A stretch of DNA of 27,157 nt from Ophiothrix spiculata (GCA_000969725.1 JXSR01S047069.1), one strand, 5' to 3'. Counted from the stretch's first letter, positions 1-9,630 are shown. Notes: generated from the sequence alone by a model not told the origin. Translations and numbers: made by a program.

Positions 1-938
1 GCTTGTCCCTTTCTTGTCAAGAAGTCCTTTTTGCTATCAAATACATATGACCCGAGGTATTTAAAGTCGTCTACTTCCTTGATGGCAGTTCCATTCATTG
101 AGCAGATAGGAGGATGATCAGATTTTTCATTGAGGATCAAGCATTCGGTCTTCTTTGCATTGAGCTAATATTAGTCCGACCCTAGCCGCTGATTCTTCGA
201 ATGCAACTAGTAGATCTTGAGCAGATAACACAAGTTCTGCGGTCAGGGCGACATCGTCTGCATAGTCTAGGTCTGTCAAATACTTTTGACTTTGACGTCC
301 AGATCTTCTGTCAATTGTGAGGCCCTTGTCACTCATGGTGTCAGCTGACTGGCGCAATACATAGTCGACCACAATAACAAAAAGGAAGGGAGCAAGAGTG
401 TCCCCTTGAAGAATTCCTGCTGTTGTAATAAATTCTTCGGTTGGACCATCCATGCTCTGCACAAAACTTGTTAAGTTGTCATACATTATTGCAATGGCAC
501 TCACAATCTCCTCAGGGATACCATAGTTGAGTAAAATATGCATCATTGCCTTTGAGAAGTCTACAAAGACTATGGATGCTCCTCTCTTTGTGATTCCCAA
601 TTCTTCGATGATTCTTCTTAGAGCGAGAATCTGTGGTAGGGTAGATCTGTTACTACGAAAATCCATTTTGGTTCCTTCGAAGAATGGGATTTTTTGTGTG
701 GTGTCATACGATTGAGAAGGAGTGAATTGTAGACCTTCCCCGCAATTGCAGATAGACAGATGCCTCTGTAGTTTCCCGGTTGCTGTAGATCCCCTTTCTT
801 TGGAAGTGGTATGATGCATGAGGTGGAAAATACCTTTGGTTTGTTACCCAAAAGGGTTTCATTGCAAAATTCTAGAAGCTGCTCTCGGAAAAGCTCATGC
901 TTCCATAAGAAAGCTGGAATGTTGTCAGGTCCTGGATA
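1..938 (-). pseudogene. Non-LTR retrotransposon (LINE) reverse transcriptase fragment, 5'-truncated and frameshifted
   Basis: Reverse transcriptase copies LINE RNA into DNA at the target site. On the minus strand, motifs appear in the expected order: PGPDNIP near 933, IIPLPKKGDL then NYRGICLSAI, NRSTLPQILALRR, the motif-A region FVDFSKA, QGDTLAPFLF (motif B), the catalytic YADD at 253-264, and KYLGS (motif E/thumb) in the last 100 bases before the edge. The signal is split over three frames. One shift lies near 680-710, between LLLNRM and the NRSTLPQ segment. A second lies near 150-180, after AARVGL, where the reading continues as LNAKKTECLILN in another frame. About eight residues seem missing just after FVDFSKA, where relatives have an FDS-type segment. 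Homology begins abruptly at PGPDN near 938, the 5' truncation usual for LINEs. The fragment is dead, and its 3' part lies outside the window. The clade is not resolved. Confidence 0.9.
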
Positions 939-1410
939 AAATAACATGAAAACACATAGCAATAGGTGATTTTCAGATGAACATGGTGAATTTGAATAAA
1001 TTTGGTATATTTGGTGAAATTTGCTCAAAACCTCACAATATGAGTACAAATTGGTGCTTTTCTGTTAAAAGTGGTATACAGGGCGAGTCAATTTAAAGTG
1101 TAATCAACAGAAGAATTTTTTACAGGAAATCTGTTTATGTTTATAAACTTTACTTATACTCGATAAATAGCAAATTTAATCAGCTTTCATGGAAATTTTA
1201 GTTTGTTGAAATAGACCGATGCATTCAAAAGTTACAGCTGTTTAAGTAAAGGTACCAAATTTTAATGTCGAACAAACTTGCTTCATCGTGAGCTCTTTAC
1301 TGTACAGCAATGGGTAATATTTTAGTGATTGTGCATTGGTGAACATGGCGCTGCATTTAAAATGTTAAAAGGGGCACGCATTGTGCAGAGATACTGAAGA
1401 AGATTCAATG
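939..1410. other. Unannotated AT-rich sequence
   Basis: Non-coding flank between the LINE fragment and the next TIR element. No ORF with recognisable content, RNA gene or strong repeat was seen. It ends in TCAATG (1405-1410), the left target-site duplication of the following element. Confidence 0.6.
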
Positions 1411-2037
1411 CAGAGATGCCAACTTCAAAACTCAGAAAACTGCACTCAGAGAGTCAAAAATCTGTATTTTGCCATAAAAATCTGTATTTTATAATATGAT
1501 GTCAAATATCACTTGTAAATCTCAATCCGAGGGTTAAAAACTGTTATCCAAGCTTATTGCACATGCTTACTCTGTTAAAAACTTCTGGTGTCGTACGGTT
1601 TTGGTCGGTTTAGAAGCCATTATAACTCCAGTTCCGTAGCGTAGTAGGTTAGCCTTCCTTGTTTACAATTTAATTACAACCCGCACAACCCGCGTGTCGT
1701 CATACATCAGCTTTGCATCGATCTAAGAGTTCTGTAAAGTATATTTTGATTGGCCAACGCAAGAGCAAAATATGTATTGATGTACTTAACATAAGCCAAT
1801 CACACTAAAGTTTACCACGTTAGCTCGGCCATGGAAATAGTACAGCGTAATGTTGGATTCCCTCCTATTAATTTATCGGCACCGGACATAATCTCTTTCT
1901 GCAGTCGTTTATTTATGTCTTTTTTTTCCTTTTCTTTTTTTTGGTAATCCGTACTGTGAATGGCATAAATCATATTTCCGTATTTGCACAGATTTTCCGT
2001 ACGAAATACGGAAAATCCGTACCATTTGGCATCTCTG
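1411..2037. mobile_element. Non-autonomous DNA transposon, TIR CAGAGATGCCAA, 6-bp TSD
   Basis: The ends are a perfect 12-bp inverted repeat, CAGAGATGCCAA at the left and its complement ending at 2037. Directly outside both ends lies the same hexamer, TCAATG (1405-1410 and 2038-2043), so insertion boundaries are well defined. Inside each end there are several copies of an AAATCYGTATTTY-like word: AAATCTGTATTTT twice on the left, and related words in ATTTTCCGTA-CGAAA-TACGGAAAAT on the right, which also forms a hairpin. Subterminal repeats like these are common transposase-binding sites. No transposase is encoded; an open frame at 1812-2150 shows no domain. The CAGAG terminus resembles hAT-type ends, but 6 bp is short for hAT (normally 8), so the superfamily stays open. 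Confidence 0.75.
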
Positions 2038-2043
2038 TCAATG

Positions 2044-3268
2044 ATGCAAATCAAAGTACTGATGGTTATTTCAAATATCAGTGCAAAATCTTGACAACCA
2101 ATGCCAGGAGATAAATCATGGCGCAACAATGTAGCAACAGGCACTGGCATTTTGTTGCAAATTAAGTATCATCAGACTCAAAGTCCGGTTGAAGATCGCC
2201 ATCTGCTTTGTCTGTAGTTTACAGATGCCAACCAGGTTCCTTCACATTAAGCTATTTACAATATTGTTTATAAGCTAAAGACCACGTAACTCAAAACAAG
2301 GAGGCTTTGGAAGATCCTGATCGGGATGATCCAACAAAACAACAACCAAATTAGAAAAGTTTTTTTGAGAGTTTTTTAAAGATCTGAACATTACCTCAAG
2401 AGTCAACCCACTACCTGATATTTCACAGTCCACAGCTTATTGTTTTCATGTTATTTTATTTTCATAGGCATTCCTTTCATAACAATTGAAAGAGACAATA
2501 GCCTTTGTTACCAGTACGCACGTAAACCAAATAGCGTAGTTTGTTCGCCGTTCAAATTGGATACCTCTACTCAAATGACTATAACCATAGAATGCTTTGT
2601 CCGATTTCAACACAATAAATTTTCTATGAAAGCTAATGAAATATGACATCTTATATAGGAACAATTTATCCAAAAAATAAAAGAAACTGATTATATAAAA
2701 TCACTGATTAGATTACACTTCATTTTGACTCACCCTGTACTAATGGGTAGGATTTTGAGTCAAAAATAGGTATAGAGATTAGCAAATTTACAATGTCAAG
2801 CAAGAATATGCACATACAAAATTTATTGAGAACCCCCCCCCCCCCTTATTCCAGATCAATCCATTCCAATGCTACAAAGTTGTATGTACATATGTTTGCT
2901 ATGGTAGAGGCAGTTCTATAAGTATAAGAAGAAAAACAGACTGGAAAGAAAGACATCAGTTTGTTCTAACCTATTTTCCTAGTTTTGCATTCTGAACATT
3001 TCAAAAATAAGATTTAAAAATGATAACAGTTGTTCTGTCTCAACTAATAAATTGAATACATGATTTGTCAAAAATAAAGTGAGAAACAGACTGCTATGTT
3101 TTTAAAAATGATTTCTCACCAAAAACGTATCCGCTGCTATATATCATGATGTCTACAAATAAAATTGCTATTTGAATAAAACAGTAAGTTTTATCTTCAA
3201 TTTCCTATTGGCATTAGATATATCATATATACTGTGGTTCTATAAAGCTGTAAAATATAAAATGCATA
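2044..3268. other. Unannotated AT-rich sequence with a poly-C run
   Basis: No gene seen. The only clear feature is a 13-base C homopolymer at 2833-2845. Two overlapping opposite-strand open frames near 2440-2673 have no recognisable content. Confidence 0.55.
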
Positions 3269-3277
3269 ACTTGATGC

Positions 3278-3498
3278 AAGAGAAGATAGTGTGAGTATCC
3301 CATCATGCATTGCTTCCTATGGGAAATTTTGTACAGAAAGTCATGTGAGTAGTTAGTGTTGAAACATACCCAAAATGTAAGATTACAATAATTAAATTTG
3401 ATTTAGGGTCATTTCGTCACTAACTACTCACATGACTTCCTATACAAATAATCCCATAAGAAGCAATGCATGATGGGATACACACGATATCTTCTCTT
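3278..3498. mobile_element. Long-inverted-repeat MITE with 9-bp TSD
   Basis: A 221-bp foldback. The left arm starts AAGAGAAGATA and continues through TATCCCATCATGCATTGCTT to GTCATGTGAGTAGTTAGTG. The right arm, read on the minus strand, repeats this over about 85 bp with few mismatches. The spacer is about 45 bp. The nonamer ACTTGATGC lies immediately outside both ends (3269-3277 and 3499-3507). A 9-bp TSD is typical of Mutator-like elements, so a MULE-derived MITE is the best guess, by TSD length only. No coding capacity. Confidence 0.8.
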
Positions 3499-3636
3499 AC
3501 TTGATGCAATCATAATCATGTACTCTCATTTCATTTTTCTTGGATGGTATAAAATATATAATTAAGTTAAAGAATTGGTGCAGGGATACAAATGTAAAAG
3601 TGTTTTATATTTTATAAATGCTGCAAAGAAAAATGC

Positions 3637-3862
3637 AATGCTCACCCCGAAAGGGGGGACCTTTGCAGATTATATCAATTTTGATTTTATCATTTCATCT
3701 GTTACAGCATTTTTTAAGCTTTAAAATGACACCTTACTTGTTGAAATTGATCAAGGTGATCAAATTTTACAACAGAAAATCTACTGGAAATTCTTATTAT
3801 TTTCTTATTTTTTGCTGCCTATTTTCATCAGTTTCTCGAAAAGTGTTCTGTCTCAAAAGGGT
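3637..3862 (-). mobile_element. MITE family 'CCCCGAAAGGGG', copy 1 (one end decayed)
   Basis: This copy aligns along nearly its whole length with the reverse complement of the element at 23745-23989, and with 23117-23304. Shared landmarks are a terminal CTCACCCCGAAAGGGGGG hairpin, CTTTGCAGAT, TCATTTCATCTGT, TTGATCAAGG, AAATTTTACAAC, TTTTTTGCTGCCTATTTT and AAAGTGTTCTGT. The far terminus has lost the C/G-rich inverted repeat and ends in CTCAAAAGG. The small open frame across it also exists in the 23.7-kb copy, because the repeat itself happens to be open; it is not a gene. Confidence 0.8.
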
Positions 3863-3944
3863 AATCTAAATTTTCCAAATTTTTCACTCAAGACCATCAT
3901 GCTGGCCTAAGACAGGAATACATCTGAAAGACTAGGCAGACATC

Positions 3945-4740
3945 CAGATCCACCCACTAGCTAAACATCCCTAGTATTGTTACTGCAAATGCTAATCTAA
4001 CCAGGTCCTTGTTCTATATCAAACATCAGCACAGCTCTAGAATGAAACTCAATCTGTCTTATCAAGATACCTTTATGTAAAAAGGCTAAACACCTGGATC
4101 CAGAACCTTGGCTAGCTATTACACATTCAATCCAACATTATGCACAGTAGGTATTGGTATTTGATCAAAAATCACTATAAAAGAATTTACCAGATGTCCA
4201 GATCCACCCACCATACTAATTATCCCTATTATACTATATTCAAACTACAAATGGAAATTTAACCAGACTCATGTTCTGAATCATAAAACCTAACCAGTCT
4301 TATCTAGATATTTTTATGTAAAATGGCTAAACACATGGACAAAGATTAAGAGCCTTTGGTAGCTAACCCTTATTGAATGGATCTCTGGCTGACAACTGGT
4401 AAATAAAGCACAAAAAAGCATCTTTTTCCCACATTTTCAGAAACCTGTTGCACTATTTTTTACAGCTCACATGCCAATGGTGCATCATACTGCCTAGCAG
4501 GAACGTTGCTGCTTACCATTCAAACTACATTGGCTAATCTAACAAAGGCCTTGTTCTAAATCAAACATCAGCACAGCTCTAGAGTGAAACTCAATCTGTC
4601 TTATCCAGATACCTTTATGTAAAAAGGCTAAACACCTGGATCAAGAGCCTTTGGTAGCTATTAGATATTGAATGCAAAGTCACATATCCTTAATGCACAA
4701 TAGATCCTGTGGAATTTGATCAGAAATCTAACGATAGCAT
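3945..4740 (+). repeat. Repeat block A: three diverged ~300-bp tandem subunits
   Basis: Three subunits start near 3945, 4195 and 4510. They share words such as GATCCACCCA, GCTAATCTAAC, CTTGTTCTA, CATCAGCACAGCTCTAGA, AACTCAATCTGTCTTATC and TTTATGTAAAAAGGCTAAAC. The whole block recurs about 2 kb downstream (5975-6830) in the same order, so the subunits arose first and the block was then duplicated. No coding potential. Confidence 0.85.
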
Positions 4741-4978
4741 AGCCTTTGTTAAAGGCTAGATTTTTAATGGCCACAAACATCGAGCTAGGTCGGTGTCTGT
4801 ACATCGAGCGCCGAAGGCGCGAGACTAGGCCGGAGGCCAAGATTTCGCGAGCGAGCGAAGCGAGCGAGCGAAATCTAGGTAGGTTAGGACCTGCTGATTA
4901 CTTTGATTGTGGGTGGTGTGCATGCTAGTTTTCAGTGAGTGGATGGTGTGTTTCTTTTAACCTGGGCTGTAGCACAGA
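4741..4978. mobile_element. Unclassified GC-rich insertion flanked by a 13-bp TSD
   Basis: The flanks carry a perfect 13-bp direct repeat, CTAACGATAGCAT (4728-4740 and 4979-4991). Block B at about 6788 has the continuous, uninterrupted sequence (CTAATGACAGTATGATATTG), which confirms an insertion. The insert is locally very GC-rich with stacked short hairpins: GCGCCGAAGGCGC, GGCCGGAGGCC and an ATTTCGC...GCGAAAT stem around GAGC/GAGCG repeats. CTAGG recurs three times at segment borders. There are no matching terminal inverted repeats and no clear poly-A tail. The long TSD suggests LINE-mediated retroposition, but no convincing pol III boxes were found. Confidence 0.75.
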
Positions 4979-5003
4979 CTAACGATAGCATGATATTGAA
5001 TGA

Positions 5004-5406
5004 CTATATTCCAGGGAAGTAGTGACGTCACATTTATGATAATTAGCCCAACACGGTCGATCTGGTTCCAAACAAATGATCATGTCCTGAGTGGTTCCAC
5101 TGATCATACGTATTAATAGAATAGGCGCACGTAAACATACAAATCAGACTGATTTTTCTCGGTCGGAAAACGAAAATAACGACAGGGGTTCCGTCCTGGC
5201 TTGTCATTACAACCTTCAGTATAACAGGTCGACATTTTTCCCTTATTTTTGTTTTAGACGAATGTTATGGTATCAAATAGGACTCGGACTTTTTTCCCAT
5301 AGACTTAACATGTGGCAAAATTGTCCACCCCATTTGTTTGGAACCAAAACGCATGAGTTGGGTGATTTACATAAATTATGACATCACTACTTCCCCGGCG
5401 TATAGC
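5004..5406. mobile_element. PIF/Harbinger-like MITE, ~75-bp TIR, TGA TSD
   Basis: The core inverted repeat runs from CCAGGGAAGTAGTGACGTCA at 5011 to GTTCCAAACAAATG. It is matched on the minus strand from 5398 inward with scattered mismatches. The similarity extends outward over CTATA..CC to 5004 and 5406. Block B retains the empty site as GAATGACCATGCATT. Here the same flank reads GAATGA at the left and TGACCATACATT at the right, which implies a 3-bp TSD, TGA. A 3-bp TSD fits PIF/Harbinger, although TWA is the more usual target. The internal open frame 5091-5381 shows no transposase motif. Confidence 0.75.
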
Positions 5407-5409
5407 TGA

Positions 5410-5974
5410 CCATACATTAGGCCTGTTCAAATGTTTTGTCAATGCATAACAATGGTTTTTTGTAATCTGCTGTAAAAAATTTCTAACCCATTACTTGTTC
5501 TATTCATTCTAAGTATAGATAATCCCCACTTGAGAAATTGCAATCCGTAACAATCCTTTTGTGTTTACACGAGGGAAAGCACAAGCAAAACGGCCAGACT
5601 TCTTTGCTTTTATCAAAGACAATAGCCTATCCCATACTTTGATTGACAGGCCTCTTTTGTGCGATAAGATTAATTTGATACTTTTGTCAATTACAATTTG
5701 TAAACTAAAGGTTTTTCTCTGTTAATGAGATAATGGATCATTTGAACAGACGTATTAAATTGAATCGATTCAAAATAATCAACCCACCAGCTAAACATCC
5801 TAAGTATTTAAACCATTTTTGGCACTAGCAAGGTTGAGACTCAGAACCTTCAACAATGCAAATGAATTCAGGTGCTTGTCACAAATCAAACATCAAATAT
5901 GAACATTTTGTTCTTATACACATCCATCTCTAGGGGCTGAAACCAAGTTCTAATAGATCTAAAAGAATAATGTG
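5410..5974. other. Unannotated spacer between repeat blocks A and B
   Basis: Mostly unremarkable AT-rich DNA. From about 5785 there is a degenerate start of a repeat subunit (CCACCAGCTAAACATCC, then CAAATCAAACATCA near 5881) before block B becomes clear. No gene seen. Confidence 0.5.
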
Positions 5975-6830
5975 ATTTTCAAGATCCACCCAGCATCTAA
6001 ACATCCCAAGTATTTTAACTACAAATGCTAATCTAACCAGGGCCTTGTTCTAAATCAAACATCAGCACAGCTCTAGAATGAAACTCAATCTGTCTTATCC
6101 AGATACATTTATGTAAAAAGGCTAAATACCTGGATCAAGAGCTTTGGTAGCTATTACATGTTCAATCCAACATTATGCACAGTAGGTCCCATGGAATTTG
6201 ATCAAAAATCTCCATAAAAATCAAAAAGAATTCAGTAGATGTCCAGATCCATCAACCAACTAAGCATCCTTACTATTCAAACTACAAATGGAAATTCAAC
6301 CAGACTCTTGTTCTACATCTAACATCAGTACAGCTTTTGAGTGAAACCTAACCAGTCTTATCTAGATATCTTTATGTAAAATGGCTAAACACCTAGGCAA
6401 AGGTTAAGAATCTTGGGTAGCTAACCCTTATTGAATAGATCTCTGGCTGACACCTGGGAAATAAAGCAAGAAAAATTATCTTTTTCCCACATTTTCAGAA
6501 ACGTGTTGCACCATTATTTACAGCTCACATGCCAATGGTGCATCATACTGCCTAGCAGGAACGTTGCTGCTTACCATTCAAACTACAATGGCTAATCTAA
6601 CAAAGGCCTTGTTCTAAATCAAACATCAGCACTGCTCTGGAGTGAAACATAACCTGCCTTATATTTAGAGATACCTTAATTCAAAAAGGCTTAACACCTG
6701 GATCAAAAGCCTTTGGTAGCTATTACATATTGAATGCAAAGTCACATATCATTAATGCACAATAGATCCTGTGCAATTTGATCAGAAATCTAATGACAGT
6801 ATGATATTGAATGACCATGCATTGTATTGT
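5975..6830 (+). repeat. Repeat block B: duplicate of block A without insertions
   Basis: Subunits near 5975, 6240 and 6570 match those of block A in order, including the conserved AGCTCACATGCCAATGGTGC stretch and GAATGCAAAGTCACATATC. This copy lacks the insertions at 4741-4978 and 5004-5406, so it records the ancestral empty sites. Confidence 0.85.
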
Positions 6831-8175
6831 ATTGGTTTGATAAGATTTCTTTGACAAGCAATACCAAAACTTGGGACTTGGTTTTGTGTAATGGTTAGAT
6901 ACTTTTTAAAAATCAATTTTTCTTGGTAGGTCAGGGAAGATTAAAGTAATTTCTAATTGATTATAATGCAGGGTCAAAACTACAGGCGGTGTTATCACAG
7001 TTAATGAAGCAAGATTGCAACTCCACAATACATTCTGCTCAACTACACTATGTATTTTGAAACTACAATAAATATTACTGCTTCAAGGAAGTGTTTCTAG
7101 ATAGTTTCAATTTTTGACCAGGTGAAAAAAATCATCAGGGAAGTTGGTAGTGAATGGTCATTAATTTGTACACTATATTTCTACACCAATATAAAATACA
7201 AAACATAAATTTGAAGATCATATGCAGGAAAAGAGGAAATTTGTAGCCATGTTCACACACAGTAATTGTTTAATTTATACATATACTACAAGTTCATTTT
7301 TTCTTATCTGGAAGGCATTAAATCTTATTCTTTCTTGGGAGCAATGATCTTAGAAGACATAATTCACAACTCTTACAATTTTGGATGCTTGGTGTAAACT
7401 GATATAATCCCAGAATTTGAAGGGAAAAAATCATCCAAAAAGCTAAGAAAAATCCCCATTTGTATGATAAGCTAACTTATAACACCTGTTTTGTGCAACC
7501 TAAAGTCACTTGTTTGTGTGTCTTCCTGTCTCGACATATTCAGACTAGAACAATCTTGGAGATGAAAAATCAAATTATCTTATACCACTGAGAAAACGCA
7601 GAACATCTCTAATAGAAGGTCATTACATTCAGGGATTTCACTCCTTACAAAACATCACATGTAATGAAACATGGGAATGCCTTTCAACTTTTACATTAAT
7701 GCCTTCAGCTATGTAACTCAGAGATGCATTAATGTCTTTCTTAATGTCACTCGGTGTTGTTCAACTAAACTACATTGCTAGAATCTTTCTACATATGACC
7801 ACAAATAATATTGTTGGTTTCTATATCTCCTGCTTGAATAAACCATATGATTTGGTCTCAGCAGGCTAGCAGTAAAAAATTGAAGATAAAAAAGTAAAAG
7901 TGAAATACATCAATTGTTAAGATATCGATATTATTCCTTCAAACATTCATCCCAAACATGAAAGTACAAGCACCCTACAGACACATTCAACCAAACCTTG
8001 ACAATGTAATCTTTCAAAAACTAAATGTGTTATTCCTGTCAATGAACTATATATGGAACATTTTATTAGATGCTTGAAGAGCAAGAGTTAATGTACTAAA
8101 AATGCAACATTTTGTCACACTGTGGCTGATGCTTCATAACCAAAGTTCATCTGCCAATTTGTATAAGTAAATTGA
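6831..8175. other. Unannotated AT-rich sequence
   Basis: About 1.3 kb with no recognisable gene, long inverted repeat or array. The last part, from about 8080, has weak similarity to 9245-9330 (see the duplicated segment). Confidence 0.5.
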
Positions 8176-8325
8176 TTAACCCTTTCAATCCGAGAGAACG
8201 CCTGAGCGTTTCAAAGGGAGCTTACGAGAGAACGCTCAGGCGTTCCAATTCATATTGAGTACAAATTAATTCAGTATGGGCTGTATACACCTATCTATAT
8301 TTCAATTTAGGATCGAAAGGGTTAA
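8176..8325. mobile_element. piggyBac-like MITE (TTAA TSD)
   Basis: It is bounded by TTAA (8176-8179 and 8322-8325), with inverted termini CCCTTTCAATCC and its near-complement GGATCGAAAGGG. TTAA plus CCCTTT-type ends is characteristic of piggyBac-derived MITEs. Inside, CGAGAGAACGCCTGAGCGTT (from 8191) and CGAGAGAACGCTCAGGCGTT (from 8225) pair as a strong hairpin. The diverged duplicate near 9320-9345 reads ATTAAATTAATTCA without the element, consistent with an empty site. No coding capacity. Confidence 0.75.
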
Positions 8326-8396
8326 ATTCATTCAACACATTATGTTCCTCAATTCAAAGCAAAGTCTACTATAAAAGTGCAAGTGTCAAAGTGTAT

Positions 8397-8652
8397 TAGG
8401 CACGACTCTGAAACATTTCCGATAGAGCTATCGGATTCCGATAGACACATTGTATTTTTTTTCTCGTATACATGATAATTTTTAATCAATTTTTGTTTGA
8501 TAAATACCATTATTTTACTTTGTAGGACTGATTTAAGAATAAAAATGGATAAAACTATCTTCACATTTTCTGATACTGATATATTTTCTATTGTAAACAG
8601 TGGTCAAAATCCTCTAACTCCGTCGTATATATAACACAGTTGTGCCTTTGCT
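8397..8652. mobile_element. Candidate hAT-like MITE with GTGTAT repeat at the flanks
   Basis: Imperfect inverted termini TAGGCACGACTCTG and CACAGTTGTGCCT (11 of 14 paired) enclose AT-rich DNA. GTGTAT occurs just outside both sides (8391-8396 and 8653-8658). A small perfect-stem hairpin, CCGATAG-AG-CTATCGG, lies at 8419-8434. In the diverged duplicate at 9380-9410 the flanks are joined without the insert. The alignment of the ends is ambiguous by about 2 bp, so the boundaries are tentative. Confidence 0.5.
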
Positions 8653-8759
8653 GTGTATTCACACGCTCTTCCTTTAAGTCACTAATGTACAATGATTGAC
8701 TTATCTTTTTTTTTTTCAAATTTAATCTAGAAATTGACAGGGCTGATGTGGAACTCTGT

Positions 8760-9480
8760 TTGGTTTGTTATGAAATACATATCTATTGTAACATACATTT
8801 TCTGTGGCAATATTAAATCTGGTGTGACAGGGAAAGGCATAAATTGTCTTTCCAAATAGCCTATATCTCATGAACTAAGAAGGGTTTGAAACCATGTTTC
8901 ATAGCTTCAAATAAGGAAGCACTTTAAAACTCAACTGGTGGTCAAACTGGTGGTTGACTGGAACCGCCGGTTCTCAACAGTTGTTATTGTTCTGAACAAT
9001 GGTAACTGACCAGAACCGCTGGAATAATTAAACCTACTTTAAAAAAATGAAGTTTGGATATTCATAAAATATTTCACTTTAACCAACTCATAAAAATCCA
9101 AACCAAGAACTGGTTCTACACCAAACAATGTACTATAATCAGCCGCGGATGTAGGATCTGAATTTTACGGGGGGCGGAGAGTGTGTTTTTCAGCTTTTAA
9201 CAAAAAATTAACCCAAATTAGGCTGATTTTGCAGGATTTTTCCAATTTTATACCATGTACTTACTCAAAAACTGTGTCACACTGGTGCTTGAAAAGCAAA
9301 GTTCACCAACTGTCTAAGCAACTTCATTAAATTAATTCAAAACATTTATATGATTTGGTGAAATCATATGTCACAATAAAAGTGCAATTTTCAAGCCACA
9401 TTCACATATTTTTCCTTCAAGTCACTAACTAGCTAGATGGCTGAAATGATTTCAGATTTAATCCAGATATGAAATGGTCG
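8760..9480. other. Mostly unannotated sequence; local hairpin near 8960
   Basis: It contains repeated ACTGG words and a GAACCGCCGGTTC near-palindrome around 8961-8973, a GC-rich patch (CCGCGGATGTAGGAT, then GGGGGGCGGAG) at about 9143-9180, and the empty duplicate segment 9245-9470. No gene seen. Confidence 0.45.
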
Positions 9481-9494
9481 TAGGAATGTGGTGG

Positions 9495-9630
9495 TAGGAC
9501 AATGGTTTAGGGCGTGCGTGTATCTTAGGTGCGCCTGGCTACAAAGGCATAGCCCTGTAGCCCGGTGGCGCGTATGTTCAATGGTATCAAGACTTAATAT
9601 TAAAAAATACCACCCCCCCCCCCCCCCCCC
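9495..9630 (+). repeat. GC-rich block ending in an 18-base poly-C run
   Basis: A CpG-rich stretch (GGTTTAGGGCGTGCGTG ... TAGCCCGGTGGCGCGTATG) is followed by a short A/T linker and C18 at 9613-9630. GTTCAATGG faintly recalls a pol III B box, but its spacing to any A box is wrong, so a SINE call is not justified. Open frames on both strands here are by-products of the homopolymer. Confidence 0.4.

Larger units (their letters stand above)
8080..8760 (+). repeat. Diverged duplicate of 9245-9470, interrupted by two MITEs
   Basis: Shared landmarks in the same order: GTCACACTG then a GCTT/AAAGTTCA segment; ATTCA..ACA.T after the TTAA element; AAAAGTGCAA; CACATTCACA versus GTATTCACAC; CTT(C/T)AAGTCACTAA; and TTTAATC(C/T)AGA. 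The copy at 9245-9470 lacks both inserted elements. Divergence is high, so homology is probable rather than certain. Confidence 0.45.

Noticed and set aside
3618..3869. 83-residue open frame resembling the frame at 23649-23891 (minus), as if a small conserved protein
   Set aside because: Both lie inside copies of the same MITE family. The similarity is that of the repeat DNA, and the third copy does not keep the frame.
4746..4928. 60-residue frame rich in Arg/Glu/Ala
   Set aside because: Produced by GAGC/GCGA hairpin repeats of the inserted element; no domain and no coding context.
5091..5381. 96-residue frame inside the TIR element as a mini-transposase
   Set aside because: No DDE-like spacing or DNA-binding motif, and part of it overlaps the terminal inverted repeat.
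3945..6830. CRISPR-like or satellite array
   Set aside because: Subunits are about 300 bp, diverged and few; there is no short repeat/unique spacer pattern and the genome is eukaryotic.
8419..8434. CCGATAG hairpin as a transcription terminator
   Set aside because: A 7-bp stem with no adjacent gene in an animal genome; more simply part of a MITE interior.
9495..9630. Possible tRNA-derived SINE head
   Set aside because: The only B-box-like word (GTTCAATGG) is poor and its spacing to an A box does not fit; kept only as a GC-rich block.
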